Origin: Anthoceros angustus
Lineage: Eukaryota; Streptophyta; Anthocerotopsida; Anthocerotales; Anthocerotaceae
Reading direction: 5' to 3'
Assembly: GCA_010909165.1 (NCBI GenBank)
Contig: MU008161.1
Coordinates: 1,364,001 to 1,428,000, forward strand
Length of the DNA stretch: 64,000 bases
Within the stretch, counting starts at the first letter, position 1. Each line of letters begins with the position of its first letter. Below are positions 1 to 10,945 of the stretch, piece after piece. The position numbers and the translations under genes were made by a program. The notes below the pieces were generated by a model that saw nothing but the letters and a program-made list of their open reading frames with translations, ran no database searches and had not been told where the DNA came from.

Positions 1-398
1 AACTTGGCGCAGACCTCGAAGGCGTGCGCTCCCCCGGGGATGTCCTCCAGCTGCAGCACGCACTTGCCCTCCCCGTGCCGGGACACCAGGTCCGCCAATT
101 TGGCCGACCTCGCCAGCAAGGGGAACTTGTGGAGATGGAAGCTCACGTCCTCCACCTCGATCACCACGTCCGAGGGCAGCCCCGTGGTGTAGAACCAATC
201 CTGCCCCCGGCGGTGGAAGCCGTGCGCCGGCTGCTGCTGCTGCTGTGCGGAGGAAGACGAAGCTCCTGCTCCTGCTCCGGCTCCTCCTGACCCTGCTCCT
301 ACTCCTGTTGCTGCTCCCTTGCCTGCCCCAGAGCCAGAAGCGGCAGCAGGAGCGGGCACGGCGGAGGCCGCGGCGGCGGCGGCAGCCATGGCGGCCAT
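1..398 (-). CDS. NPH3/RPT2-like BTB protein, N-terminal part (cut by window edge)
   Basis: The start of a BTB/POZ protein of the plant NPH3/RPT2/NPY family, which act as substrate adaptors for CUL3 ubiquitin ligases in phototropin and auxin signalling. The frame opens at the ATG at 398-396 (a second in-frame ATG follows at 389), runs through about 55 residues of Ala/Gly/Ser and a short poly-Gln, then enters the BTB start: HGFHRRGQDWFYTTGLPSDV, followed by VSFHLHKFPLLARSAKL and LQLEDIPGGAHAFEVCAK. These are close to the family consensus for the first BTB strands. The frame is still open at position 1, so most of the BTB domain and the whole NPH3 domain lie outside the window. The low-complexity leader before the BTB domain is longer than usual, so the true start could be either ATG. 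The family is confident; the exact member is not. Confidence 0.85.
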   Translation of the reverse strand, partial: MAAMAAAAAAASAVPAPAAASGSGAGKGAATGVGAGSGGAGAGAGASSSSAQQQQQPAHGFHRRGQDWFYTTGLPSDVVIEVEDVSFHLHKFPLLARSAKLADLVSRHGEGKCVLQLEDIPGGAHAFEVCAK

Positions 399-1692
399 GC
401 CTCTCCTGCTCCTGCTGCTGCTGCTGCTGGCGGCTCTGGAGCGTCGCCTCCTGCCGCTGCCGGTACCGGTGCCGCGCCTGCTCCCGGACCCGCCAGCCCC
501 TGCCCCTGCCGCTGCCGCTGCCGCTGCCGCTGCAGACGCGTCCGCCTCGTCCGCCTCCAGGTCCGCTTCCGCGTCTCCTGCGCCGGTGCCGGCATCAAGC
601 GGGGGCCGGGGCGGGCTCGGGCTGGAGCTCTCCTTCACCTCCGGCTCCATCTACATGTACTGGAAGAAGGGGATGCAGCGATGGCGGCAAAGCTGTGGGC
701 CAATGGCGAGCCCGCACTCTGCCTGTCACACTCTGCCCTGGCCTGCCTCTGCCCTGGGCCTGCTCTGCTCTGCTGCTACCGAGCTCCGGCTCCGGCTCCG
801 GCTCGCGCTCCCATGGCAGCCTGCTCCGACAACCGGATCTTCCTGCGCGTGTGTGCCAGATCTGGGTGCCGCCCTCGCAAATCGGCTTCCCGCGCGCTCT
901 CGATCATCCGCGCACCAGCATCATCGCTCTACAAAACATCCCTCTTCCTGGTTGGTCTCCTTCCTCGCCTTCTTCCTCGCCCTCTCACATGCGGGTGCGG
1001 CTTCTTCCTAGTCTCTCGTAACCCGGCCCTGCTCCGCGCTATCTCCGCGCTTCAGCGCTCTGGATCGAGCGATCGAGCCTGCGCTGTGCTCCGCCACTGC
1101 CGCTGCCGTGCCCCCTCCAACCTGGAAGAAAGAGGCAGCCCAGCACAGCCCAGCCCAGACCCAGGGCCCTGCCCGGCCCTGCCGGCCCACCACGGTGATG
1201 CCACCTGACAACAGCCTGGCCTCGTCTCTTGCACTTGCCCTGCCCCTCAGCGCTCATCTACATATCATGTCATGTCGTCCATCTCACCACCGGCCTCAGC
1301 ACCCAGCACAGGACTCAAGAGCACAGAGGTCGGCACAGGTTCTTTCTCTGTGGCCAGAGGCGCACTGTGCGCCCCACTCGCTGCGCGTGCTCCCAGGCAC
1401 TCTGAGCAGCACTCGCCCTTTTTCTTTCCTTTCTTTCTCGTTGCTCGAGCATCGGCATCATCGTGCACCAAGGCTGCACACCGCACAGCATTCTTGCCTG
1501 AGCAGATTATTGCACCACGGCGGCCATGAATGCGTGGCCCGGTTGGTGGACATGCTGCTGAGCAGGACACAGTGGAAACGGATGCTATCATTCACTGCTT
1601 TGGGTGGGGTTTGCTTATCTGTCTATCTACTATGCTACTACCCCTTTGGGTGATGCCTGAACGACAGGAGGAGGAGGTGTGTGATGAATGCG
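399..1692. other. Intergenic: 5' flank of the NPH3-like gene and 3' flank of the SDR gene
   Basis: GC- and CT-rich sequence between two minus-strand genes. Short open frames exist on both strands but are composed of Leu, Pro, Arg and Ala runs from repeated CTG/GCC triplets and show no domain. The 400-1000 part probably holds the 5' UTR and promoter of the NPH3-like gene. I see no RNA gene or mobile element. Confidence 0.6.
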
Positions 1693-3063
1693 TCATAGCC
1701 TGGAGGGTACGCCCCCGGCGATCACCAGCGTCTCCCCGCTCACATACGAGGCGTCGTCGGACGCCAGGAACGCCACCGCAGCCGCCATGTTTTCGGGGGT
1801 TCCCAGCCTCTTCAGGAGAGTCTGCTCCTCCAGCCTATTCCTCTGCATGCATTACAATTCGAGGTGAGGTGAGGTGAGCTGTGGGAAAGCCGTACCCAAG
1901 ACTGACGTAGGAAAAAAGCTTTTCTGTCAGTCCAGCTTTGGAGGAGGAAAGTGGCATGACAGCACATCGTCGGGTAACGAGCTCACCATTTCCGGGGTGG
2001 TGGTGAAGTACTCCGCGAAATGGGTGGGAACGAAGCCCGGTGCCACACAGTTCACCCTCACCTTGGGTGCCAATTCTACAGCTAGGTACTGCAAACGCAA
2101 GGAGAGGGAACAGCAAGGGGTTGGGTGTCAGGAGTAACAGCTTCCTTTGATGCCATAAAACAAAGAATGGATGTGCTTGAGGCTCAGCAAGATCGGCCGG
2201 GATCTCAGCGATGGCATAAGGAGTGCATGCAGTGAACTTCCGTACCTTGGTCAGTCCCAACAGTGCTGTCTTGGTCACTCCGTACATGGCCATCTCCCTG
2301 ACTTGCGCGTTAGCGTAGGCTGCTATGGAGGAGATGAAGATGACCGAAGACCCCTCTCCCAGATGCGGAATCACCTCCTGATAACCCACAAGCACACCCG
2401 TACAAGCTCAAGACCGGTCTCCTGGCTTTGGCAATGGAACAGCAAGCCTAGCCCACAAGCAACCCATACCTGAACCAACAGGACAGCGGATTTCACGTTC
2501 ACGTCCCACAGCTTGTCCATTGCACTCTCGGTGATTTTGAAAATGGGATCCATCGTTGGATTCACAGCTGCATTCGACACCAGGATGTCGATTCGTCCAT
2601 ATTTCTGTCCTCCCATTGCAACACAGATTCCAACTTTTTTCAGTCCTACCCGCATATCTAAGACCATGCATATTGGCACTTTGGAGGGGAAACCGTGCGC
2701 ACATCGACTGTCTGCTGGATCATCCTCTTGCGCTGATCGGCAACGGAGACATGGCAGGCCACCCCGTGCACGTTGATTCCAAGCGCCCTCAGCTTCTCCA
2801 CCGCTTCATCCACGTTTTTCTGCGATTCCGTCGCACAGCCAACCGTAAGGAAGCATCCAAAAAGCCACAGCCACAGCCACAGCCCCAGCACAGACAGACA
2901 GACAGACAGACGGGAGAACCTGCTTGCGAGAGGAGATGACCACGGCAGCTCCCTCCTCCCCCAGCCGCTGGGCGATGGAGAAACCGATGCCCTGCGTGGA
3001 AGCTGTCACCACCGCCACCTTCCCATCCAATCTGCGAGGAGTAGGAGCCATCCTGCGAGCCAC
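1693..3063 (-). CDS. IBR1: Peroxisomal short-chain dehydrogenase/reductase, IBR1/SDRA (DHRS4-like)
   Basis: NAD(P)-dependent SDR. The Arabidopsis relative IBR1/SDRA acts in peroxisomes in conversion of indole-3-butyric acid to auxin. Six exons join in frame: 3063-2920, 2819-2703, 2604-2470, 2377-2246, 2088-1987, 1842-1693, giving 259 residues, normal for the family. Visible: cofactor motif [12 protein letters not shown] (about residues 20-31), [15 protein letters not shown], the NNAG-equivalent VSNAAVNP, the catalytic YxxxK as [11 protein letters not shown] with the upstream catalytic Ser in FISSIAAY, and [12 protein letters not shown]. The last three residues are SRL, a canonical PTS1 peroxisomal targeting signal. 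Introns are 92-157 bp; the first has a weak donor (GTTCTC), chosen because it restores the conserved SSRKQ/KNVDEA join. The gene is head-to-head with the DUS3-like gene. Confidence in the family is high; exact substrate is inferred from homology. Confidence 0.93.
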
Positions 3064-3480
3064 CTGCCTTCACAATTCCCACCGTCCAAATTCGCTTCTC
3101 CTCCGCCTGTTGCAAACGATCCGCAGAAGCCGCACGCACCACTGGGCTACGGTGGAGGAGACCAGCATCAAACCTGATTTTGCTGCGTTCAACGAGGAAA
3201 GTGCCTGGAATTAAGCCCCTGATCAGTGGGTAAACACGATTTACCTTGCAGGCCCCTTTCTTACCGTTGTTTCTGTCATGGCTGGGAACCTGGACGAGCC
3301 TGTGTGTGCGTTTGCGAGACGTGCATTTAGTATTTGTTCCTCGGCAGGAAAAGCAGCCCGCTCCTCTTGCAAGACAGCCAGCCAGCCAGCCAGCCTGGGT
3401 GCGACTGCAAATGCGGGGGTGACTACATATAAAATTTCGCCTTCCATGGAGCAGCTGAATTCTTAGGTGTGGATGCCAGC
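3064..3480. promoter_or_regulatory. Shared intergenic region between divergent IBR1-like and DUS3-like genes
   Basis: About 417 bp separate the two start codons, so both promoters must lie here or overlap the transcribed leaders. A TATA-like stretch (ACATATAAAATTT) sits near 3424-3436, some 45 bp before the DUS3-like ATG, and a CAGC microrepeat lies near 3377-3392. No further motif is assigned. Confidence 0.5.
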
Positions 3481-6400
3481 ATGGAGCCGCTGCCTCCCGA
3501 CACGCCGCCGATAGAGCACCATGGCCGAGCGGAGGTTGTACAGGAAGGGGATGGGGATGCTGAAGCAGACGCAGACGCAGACGGAGACGACATTATGATT
3601 GAGGACGGCGATGAAGCCGGCCAGGAGCTCCCGCCCGCTCAAGCGGCACTTGAAGCGGGGGAGGCTGCCGTGGAAGCGCGCACGCCGGATGGGAGCGACC
3701 AGCCTGCCGATGCAGGGCGGGAGGACTATCCGTCTGTGGAGGAGCTGGTGGCCAAGGCCCGGGCGCCTGTGAAGCGTGAGTTTTTGCGGACTGGCAAGAG
3801 GCGGGCCTTGGTGGAGAGTAGCGTGGAGCCGTGGGATGATGGCAGAAGCAGTCTTCCCCGACCTGACAACGGTCTTGTACAGCAGAGCGGGGATGCTGCT
3901 GCATCCAAGGTTTCCCTGGAGAGGAAGTCCAAGCGGGCCATGAAGAAAGAACGGCTGATTGTGAGATTGGCTGCTCGACCTAGAATTCGGCTTGCTTTCC
4001 ACCACTTTGTTTTGGTCTTGTTGATGGTGCGTTTGGTGGTTGGGAAGCTTAGAAGGGACTTGGCTTTTGGTGCAGGCGAAAGCATCACCTGAAGGCCTCT
4101 GTGCAGCTGTGGCAAGGACTGGGGATGTCAATTCCTGCCAGTATGCCTCTAAATGCAGGTTCAACCACGACCTGGAAAAATTCCTGGCACAGGTATTTTT
4201 CTTGCATGTGTAGCCTCAATTGGTCTGCGGACCAGAAAGCGCCCTGAACAAGCCATCCTCATTTGATGCAGAAACCACCTGATTTGGAAGGCCCTTGCCC
4301 CTTCTCTAGTGCCGAGAATGAGTGTCCTTACGGACTAGGATGCAGGTTTGCCGGCACACATGTTCGGTTGGTTGGGCAGGATGCTGCTGCTAACCTTGGG
4401 GAGACGAAACGGGATGGGCCAGTTGGGGGTGTTGAACTAAATGCTTTGGATAAAGATTTTCAGAAGAGGCTTTGGAAGAACCAAGTGGATTTTGTGAAGG
4501 CTGATGCTAAGCTGGCAGCCATGGGGCTTCTGGTACAGACTCTGGCCCTGCGTTTTGTTTTGGATGGCATTGGTGTACGTTGTGCGATTTATCGCGATTG
4601 CATCCAATCTAATTGACGACTTGGATGCTGACAGGGTAAAGCTAGGCAAAATCCTAACAAGAAGAAAACTCAGGAACATGCCAGCGAAAAGCTAGGTGGT
4701 ACCTTAAAGGACAGGGTCAGTGATGTGGAAGATGTGGAAGATGTGGAAATGACAGCGACTGTAGACACCACGGTTACAGATGGGCTAGATGTAGAGATGA
4801 CAGCCGCTGCAGATAGCAATGCTGGCTGTTTTGATGCAACCAGCCTGAGCGGGAATGGTTGCCATGATAGGAAGCGAAACTCTGACCTTTCCATTGAGGT
4901 CCAAGCTGCGGAAGAACATTGTCAGAAAAGGGTGAAAGGCATGGAGGGTCATGTTACTGGTGGAGTACGTGATGCATCAGAGAACCAGGGCATCACTGCG
5001 GATCACAGTATAGAGGAACTACCTGTACCTGAATCTGTTAATGCAGTTAGCGAGCTTGTGGACGAAGATTGTGGCCTAGTCAAGGATGACAAGGAGTTAA
5101 GACTACATGCACGGGAGAAGAAGTTGATAGATTTTAGAGGAAAACTATATGTTGCTCCTCTTACAACAGTTGGAAATCTTCCATTCCGACGGTTGTGTAA
5201 ACAACTTGGAGCTGACATCACGTGTGGCGAGATGGCTATGTGTACGAAGCTTCTACAGGTGAAGAGAGTTCAACTACCCCTAAATTACTCATGTGATTTC
5301 CAGTTTAGAGATTAAATTTTCGAGTCGTTTTCGCCAGGGACACGCATCTGAATGGGCATTGCTTCGGCGCCATCCGTCCGAGGATATTTTTGGTGTACAA
5401 ATCTGTGGCTCCTACCCAGACACCCTGTCAAGAACTGCCGAAGTTATTGAGCAAGCTTGCACTGTTGATTTTGTGGACATCAACCTTGGATGTCCAATTG
5501 ACATCGTGGTGAACAAGGGGGCAGGATCGTGCTTGCTCACTAAACCAGTCAGGTTGGCCCAAATTGTGACGGCTACTGCAGCTGCAATGGACAACCCTTT
5601 GACTGTGAAGGTATAAGAAGAAAAGATGCTTTGCTTCAAAATTGGGTGGAGACATTAAGTGCGTCTTGTGCCTGACACTGTGTCAACCAGTGCTGAAATT
5701 AAGCCAGTTTTGCAGGTTCGAATGGGCTACTATGAAGGAAAAAACTGTGCCCATTCTTACATTCGACAGCTGCATGATTGGGGAGCCATGGCTGTGACTG
5801 TCCATGGCAGAACACGGCAACAGCGCTACAGTAAGTTGGCTAACTGGGACTACATATACGAGTGTGCAAGCCAAGCACCAGATTCCTTACAAGTGATTGG
5901 CAATGGAGATATTTTTTCCTACACTGACTGGAATGAGCACATCCTAACTGCTGGAGCGAGTCTTTCCACCTGCATGTTGGCCAGAGGCGCACTTATTAAG
6001 GTATTGCTGTTTCATGGTACAAAGTAACAAAGGTTTTGCAAATCACTGGGAATCCATTGCGTTAGACTCACTTCATTCTTTTGTCAGCCATGGTTGCTGA
6101 CTGAGATCAAGGAGCAACGTCATTGGGATATCAGTTCAACAGAGAGGTTGGAGCTCTTGAAGGACTATGTCCGATATGGTCTGGAGCACTGGGGATCCGA
6201 TTTGAAAGGTGTGCTTCTCCCCTTGTTTAGAGTTCTTGATGTGATTCGTTGCTTGTTGCTACCCAGGTCGATGGGCGTTAACCTTGCTGTTGTGCTTTCT
6301 GAAGGTGTGGAAACAACCAGACACTTTCTCCTGGAATGGCTGAGCTACACGCACCGATATATACCTGTGGACCTGCTCGAAGTCATCCCTCAGAGGCTGA

Positions 6401-6674
6401 ACTGGAGGCCCCCTTGTTATGAAGGAAGAAATGAGCTGGAAACACTAATGGCTTCGGAAAGTGCTGTGGACTGGGTAAGCTAAAATGTGTATTGTCCAGT
6501 GTTGAATATATGGATGAATCTTGTTGTTGAACGGGATAGTATAAACTAATATAGCTTGACGTCGTGTGGGCGCAGGTTCGCATCAGCGAGATGCTTCTGG
6601 GTCCTGCTCCGAAGGGCTTCAAGTTCACACCAAAGCACAAATCCAACGCATATGACAAAGCCGACAACGGATAG
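3481..6674 (+). CDS. DUS3: tRNA-dihydrouridine(47) synthase, DUS3-like, with CCCH zinc fingers
   Basis: FMN enzyme reducing uridine to dihydrouridine in the tRNA variable loop. Nine exons: 3481-3960, 4076-4192, 4272-4532, 4635-5258, 5338-5610, 5716-6000, 6088-6208, 6305-6474, 6576-6674; 809 residues. The N-terminus is acidic and disordered (Asp/Glu/Ala repeats). Two CCCH fingers follow: [14 protein letters not shown] and [15 protein letters not shown]. After another acidic linker ([13 protein letters not shown]) the TIM-barrel begins: [58 protein letters not shown] followed by SCLLTKP (the Cys aligns with the catalytic Cys of the Dus family, by inference), [24 protein letters not shown], and IGNGDIFSY for FMN phosphate. 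The C-terminal end is [20 protein letters not shown]. The first ATG of the frame is 3481; a GTG four codons upstream was not used. Somewhat longer than typical plant DUS3 because of the linkers. Confidence 0.94.
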
Positions 6675-7596
6675 ACACATTGCCTCGAGTTGAATGGACG
6701 GTACTTGAAGGCTTGAAAACAGACGGTTCAATTTTGTAGACAAAAATAGTGGCAACTCCGCAGCGTGTTGTTGAGGCCACGTCGATGAAAGTGGGGGAAT
6801 GAGGAGAAAAAAGAAAAAACTGTTTGAACGGAAGTGTCTACATTCGATGACGGCCAAGTCACGAGGTGGTAGGCACGAGAAAAGTGCTGTAGGCACAGAA
6901 CCCGGACATTCCTTCAGTTGCAAAGCGCATGGCTAGTCCTACAGCTAGCTTGAGCACATTACCTCATGCTGAGCAGGTAACCCCGGGGCAGAAAAGACAA
7001 AGGAAGGTATAACAGGAAGAGGCAGCAGACGGGACACATGGGAAGCCAAACTCTGCCAGCGAGACAACCAGCAGACAAACTACGTGCGTCATGCAATCTG
7101 CAAGGTCCTGCGAAAGATGGATCCACACACTCAGAATCCAGATTGAGCACGCCACACGTAAAAGGACAAGTGCATCATACATACACTGCCTGCAGACAGA
7201 GGGGGGGCGGGGCATACATGGTCAACAAAGGCATATGAGTGATGACAGTGTGATCGTCAACCCTCTACAGTTCATTCTTCGTTTGCTCGGTTGGTCCATC
7301 CAGCAACTTTCAGCTCAATTTTCACAAGCTGATAAGCAGGTGAACTTGTACACAAAAACGTCTAATCAATGGGGAAAAGCCCAAAGAGTCCAGAGCAAAC
7401 TGCAGCAAAGCTAGCAGCCAAATTCATAGGTCGGGCTACAACAGCCTGATTAAAAAACAAGCGTCTTAATAACCAAATCTGCACTAGCTCAAACAATTCA
7501 CTCAGAAGAGCGGGAAGGGAAGGTGGGTTGGTGGGGGGCGGGACGGGACGGGACGGGACGGGACGGGGCTAAGTCGGAGAGTAGTTAGCTAGCTAG
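6675..7596. other. Tail-to-tail intergenic region with a GGGAC microsatellite
   Basis: 3' flanks of the convergent DUS3-like and ITPK-like genes. At about 7537-7568 there is a GGGAC pentanucleotide tract of roughly six units embedded in a G-rich run. A TAGC tetranucleotide run (TTAGCTAGCTAGCTAG) lies near 7584-7599 at the end of the ITPK frame. No coding signal was recognised. Confidence 0.6.
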
Positions 7597-8577
7597 CTAG
7601 TGTGCTGCTAACGTCTCAGAACCTGCCAGTGATTCCTTCCTATGCGCTGCTAGACCGAGGAAAAAGTCCGTGAGCACAGTTTCGTAGGACGGCATCTTGG
7701 CATATCCCGGGAAGTAGTTGATGTCAATAATGTGGTAGTGGTTACCGACTTGAGTGTCTCTGATTACGTCAAAGTTGAAGAGCCGCAAGCCAAGAGCCTC
7801 CCTTAGCCCTTTGGCAATGTCCGATATAAACTTGGCAGGTGGCAACTCTGCCATGTTGGCATCAACCGAATCCCCCACCTCCCCCGAAGAGGCCATGTTA
7901 GAGACCTGCGAGAAAGAGAGGGGGCCCTCGCTCCTCTTCAACTCGTCCTCGTTGATGTCGGGCAGCGACTTCCTTCTCACGCATTTCACATACTCCCCAA
8001 CCACATAAACCTTGAAGATGACTCCACCGTGGTTGACAAACTCTTGCAGAACCACAGGAGGCTTCAATTTGGTCAAGCCATCAGCATTGAAAATGAGAGA
8101 CATGGCATGGGACTTGGCGCTGCCATCCGCCACCAGCGGCTTGGCGATGACCGGGAACTTGAGGTCCAGGGACTCCAACTCCTGCAACCCGTCCGCGCTG
8201 TCCACCACCTTCTGCTTGGGAATGCCGAACGTCTCATGCTCCTCGGACACGGGCAGATCTCCCTCCTGCAGCTCCGCTACGGCCTGCAGCATAGAGATCC
8301 GGTTGTGCAGCCTTTCTATGGCCTTGGGCGGATCCACGACGATGACGCCCGGGTGCTTTTTCTCGTAAGTGGTGAGTTGCTTGAGCCAGTCCTCGTCCGA
8401 CACCTTGTGCAGGATGGCGTCGAAGGGGCCCTGCTCAATGAGCGGCCTGCCGAGATCGATGGACACTAGGATGATGTTCTTGCTCTTGCACAGCGCCAGA
8501 AGCGACGCCTGCACGAAGCTCCGCTGCTTCTTCTGCGCCAGCGCGTACCCGATTACGAAGCGGGCCGGCTGAGACAT
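7597..8577 (-). CDS. ITPK1: Inositol-tetrakisphosphate 1-kinase (ITPK), ATP-grasp, single exon
   Basis: Kinase/isomerase of inositol phosphates, phosphorylating inositol tris- and tetrakisphosphates on the way to phytate (InsP6) and, in plants, InsP7. Single exon, 326 residues, the normal size. Visible: N-terminal [16 protein letters not shown], the linker [39 protein letters not shown]-binding [51 protein letters not shown], and the metal-binding end FNFDVIRD with [17 protein letters not shown]. The frame has an earlier ATG at 8616 adding 13 residues; I prefer 8577 because the family starts just before RFVIGYAL. Convergent with the DUS3-like gene. Confidence 0.95.
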   Translation of the reverse strand: MSQPARFVIGYALAQKKQRSFVQASLLALCKSKNIILVSIDLGRPLIEQGPFDAILHKVSDEDWLKQLTTYEKKHPGVIVVDPPKAIERLHNRISMLQAVAELQEGDLPVSEEHETFGIPKQKVVDSADGLQELESLDLKFPVIAKPLVADGSAKSHAMSLIFNADGLTKLKPPVVLQEFVNHGGVIFKVYVVGEYVKCVRRKSLPDINEDELKRSEGPLSFSQVSNMASSGEVGDSVDANMAELPPAKFISDIAKGLREALGLRLFNFDVIRDTQVGNHYHIIDINYFPGYAKMPSYETVLTDFFLGLAAHRKESLAGSETLAAH

Positions 8578-9344
8578 GGCTGCCCCCGAAACCCTATGAG
8601 CAGCAACATGCAGCATGAAATGGCGGAGGTCACTCTCTCATGCTCCCTGCACCACAAGCACACCATTCATCACGCTTAGCCCGGAATTGCAACCATCCAG
8701 CACCTAGCAGCCAGCCAGCTAGCACACCAAAAGCCAGGCGTTGCGTTGCGTAGCACATCAGTACGTACCGGAGCAGTAGCAGCAGCAGAGTCCAGGAAGG
8801 CGAGGAGGCCGCCGCCGTGCAATTGAAAGCACTGTCCCCGGGAGGGCTGCCACATGGCACCGGTGCGGGTCCCCAGAACAGCCCAGCCCAGCACAGCACA
8901 CCGTACCACACCACACCGACGCAGAGGACGCAGAAGGGAGATGCAGATGAAGATGGCGCCTTGCCCTTCTCCCCGCCGTCGACGCCTCGGCCTGCTGCTG
9001 GCGTACCAGAAGAAAAGAAGAAGCAGAGGATGAGAAAAGACGAGGGATAATGCACCCCGGTGAGATGAGCGCCCTAATAGGCGGGGAGGGGAGTCAGCCA
9101 GGCACAGGAGCAGCCAGACCACCAGCAGACCAAGCACCGGACACGGGAGTGAGAGAAGAGAGGAGAGAAAAGGGGCCAGGCGGAGCGAACCCGGAACCCG
9201 CCACCGCGGAATTTCCGAGCCTCACCCCGCGCCCTTATACGTATCTTTACAGGGCCAACCCGCCTATACTCTTGCTCCAAACACAGCCTATACATGGCTG
9301 CCGCGAAACCCCCTTCCCCCCTCTCTCTCTCTGATCACACACTT
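8578..9344. other. 5' flank of ITPK gene
   Basis: Upstream region of the minus-strand kinase gene, GC-rich, with several CCAGCC and CACCA microrepeats. It probably holds the leader and promoter. Minus-strand open frames here are rich in Leu, Cys and Gly and look like chance frames. A TATACGTATC string is present near 9237. No RNA gene was seen. Confidence 0.5.
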
Positions 9345-10945
9345 GCCACCCAAATCTCAACCCCTTCCCTCCCCCCCTCTCTCTCTCTCTTCTTACACAC
9401 TTGCCACACTAATCTCAAAATGACCTCATTCCATTGGATTTCCGGAATTACATGCCAGATGAGCCTTTTTGTCTCGACAGGACGGTCTTCGACAGCCACT
9501 GCCCACGGCTTTCTTCAGGTGGTTTGTCTAGGACAGTTTGATCACCTTCGGGATTACTTTGCTCCCGAGGATCCTTTTAACGGTGTCTCGATGCTCTTCA
9601 TTCTAGCGGCGGTGTTGGCCAGGGATAAAGACTCCTCACTGGATCTCTTGGGTGTAGGGGGCCAACAAGTTACTTTTTATGGAGAAGTCCACGCCTCGGG
9701 TATGCCCTATCACCGTTGAGGAGGCATTCTTACGCTCCATAGGTCGCAACATTGCAATCCAACTTCGGTAGCAGTTCTAGGCGCATCTTTGTCCCCACTA
9801 ATTTGGGATAATCACTTCGGGGGGTTGTGAGTCGGCCGCGTTTGGTATCGCGGCAGTTCTGGAGACACATCAAGATTGGGTCGCCCTGCTGGTGGACATC
9901 GAGAGCGCTTTCTACACGGTCTATAGGACGCTAATTTTTACAGAGCTCAAGGATGCAGGCGGGCATATGGCAAGTCTTATTCCTTTCATCCACTCTTTCT
10001 ATGGTTCCTCGTCTACCCTCTACTTTTCAGCACGGACCATCTCTATTAGGGGACCCTCAAGTGGTATTTGATATCCTTTCATCATGCTTCGCGCGTCAGC
10101 CGGGTTACATCACCAGGACAGTGGCTCCCTCCCCGGCTTTTATATTAAGCCTGCGGAATTTCGATCCACAAATTATGCAGGCACTTGGAGACATTATCAG
10201 TGGGACCTTGAGTGTCAGGGGGCCTTGCTCAGCAAGCGTCCCTTCCTATCCCTTTTGGGGCATAGGTTCATCGCCATGGAGGCCTTGGCACCGGCCTTCC
10301 TTGGTAGCCGGGCCCTTTCTACCCCGTCTTCACCGCTCGTTTGTTAATCCATGATGTTCCCATCTTCAAGGCCTTGCCCCTGCTGAGGAGGGGCCTTCCC
10401 TTGCGGGGTTTCTGTTGGCCGAGGACTCCCTTTCCTCCGAGGCTAGGCGGCCATGCCTCCTTTCTTCGTGCAGGCCACGTGGCCTTGCCTTTCTCCGAGA
10501 AGTAATGCAGGCGGCGCAACGGCAATCCTTCCGGACTCGCTATTTCGCGCTTGTTTGTGCCTGCATCCGCCTTCCTTGGGAGGAGGCTTCGCTTTGGCTC
10601 GCCTAAGGCCCAGCATTTCAATCGCACTAGCTTCTTTTCTCTGCGATGAGGTTCACGAGTTTGGTCCGACCTTTGGCCTTTCTCTCTCAACCTTGCTATG
10701 GGCCCCTCGACGACTCAGTTCCCACGGCTCGTTGTCCAATTGGAGGAGAACGACAGCACGCATGACGCTGCTCACGACATCATGTTCTCGATGGCCAAGG
10801 AGAGCGGTTACTATCCGTACAAGGAGCGTCCATATACCCAAAGAATGGGGTGTTGGTCGGGCGGATCTCTTCGATGCGGGGAGCAAATCTTTGTTGCGCA
10901 TGTCGTCGTAATGGACCACGCCTGTAACTCCATTTGAGAGCATGT
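9345..10945 (+). mobile_element. Decayed non-LTR retrotransposon, tandem copy 1
   Basis: Relic of a LINE-type reverse transcriptase gene, bounded by CT-dinucleotide tracts (9378-9393 here, again at 10970). Readable pieces, in several frames: FGGCESAAFGIAAVLE, then DWVALLVDIESAFYTV, which fits RT motif A (DxxxAF), then MASLIPFIHSFYGSSS. The polymerase core that should follow (QGDP and YADD motifs) is missing. Downstream come an EALAPA segment, a Cys/His-like segment, IMFSMAKESGYYPYKERPYT, and IFVAHVVVMDHACNSI. Every frame is interrupted by 1-6 base indels. This copy cannot be active. The RT assignment rests on motif order only. Confidence 0.75.

Noticed and set aside
245-1021. 258- and 230-codon plus-strand frames at the left end
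   Set aside because: Made of Leu/Pro/Arg or Ala runs from GC-rich triplets, antisense to the NPH3-like start; no homology features.
3469-3480. GTG at 3469 as start of the DUS3-like protein
   Set aside because: Nuclear genes use ATG; the first in-frame ATG is at 3481 and nothing conserved lies before it.
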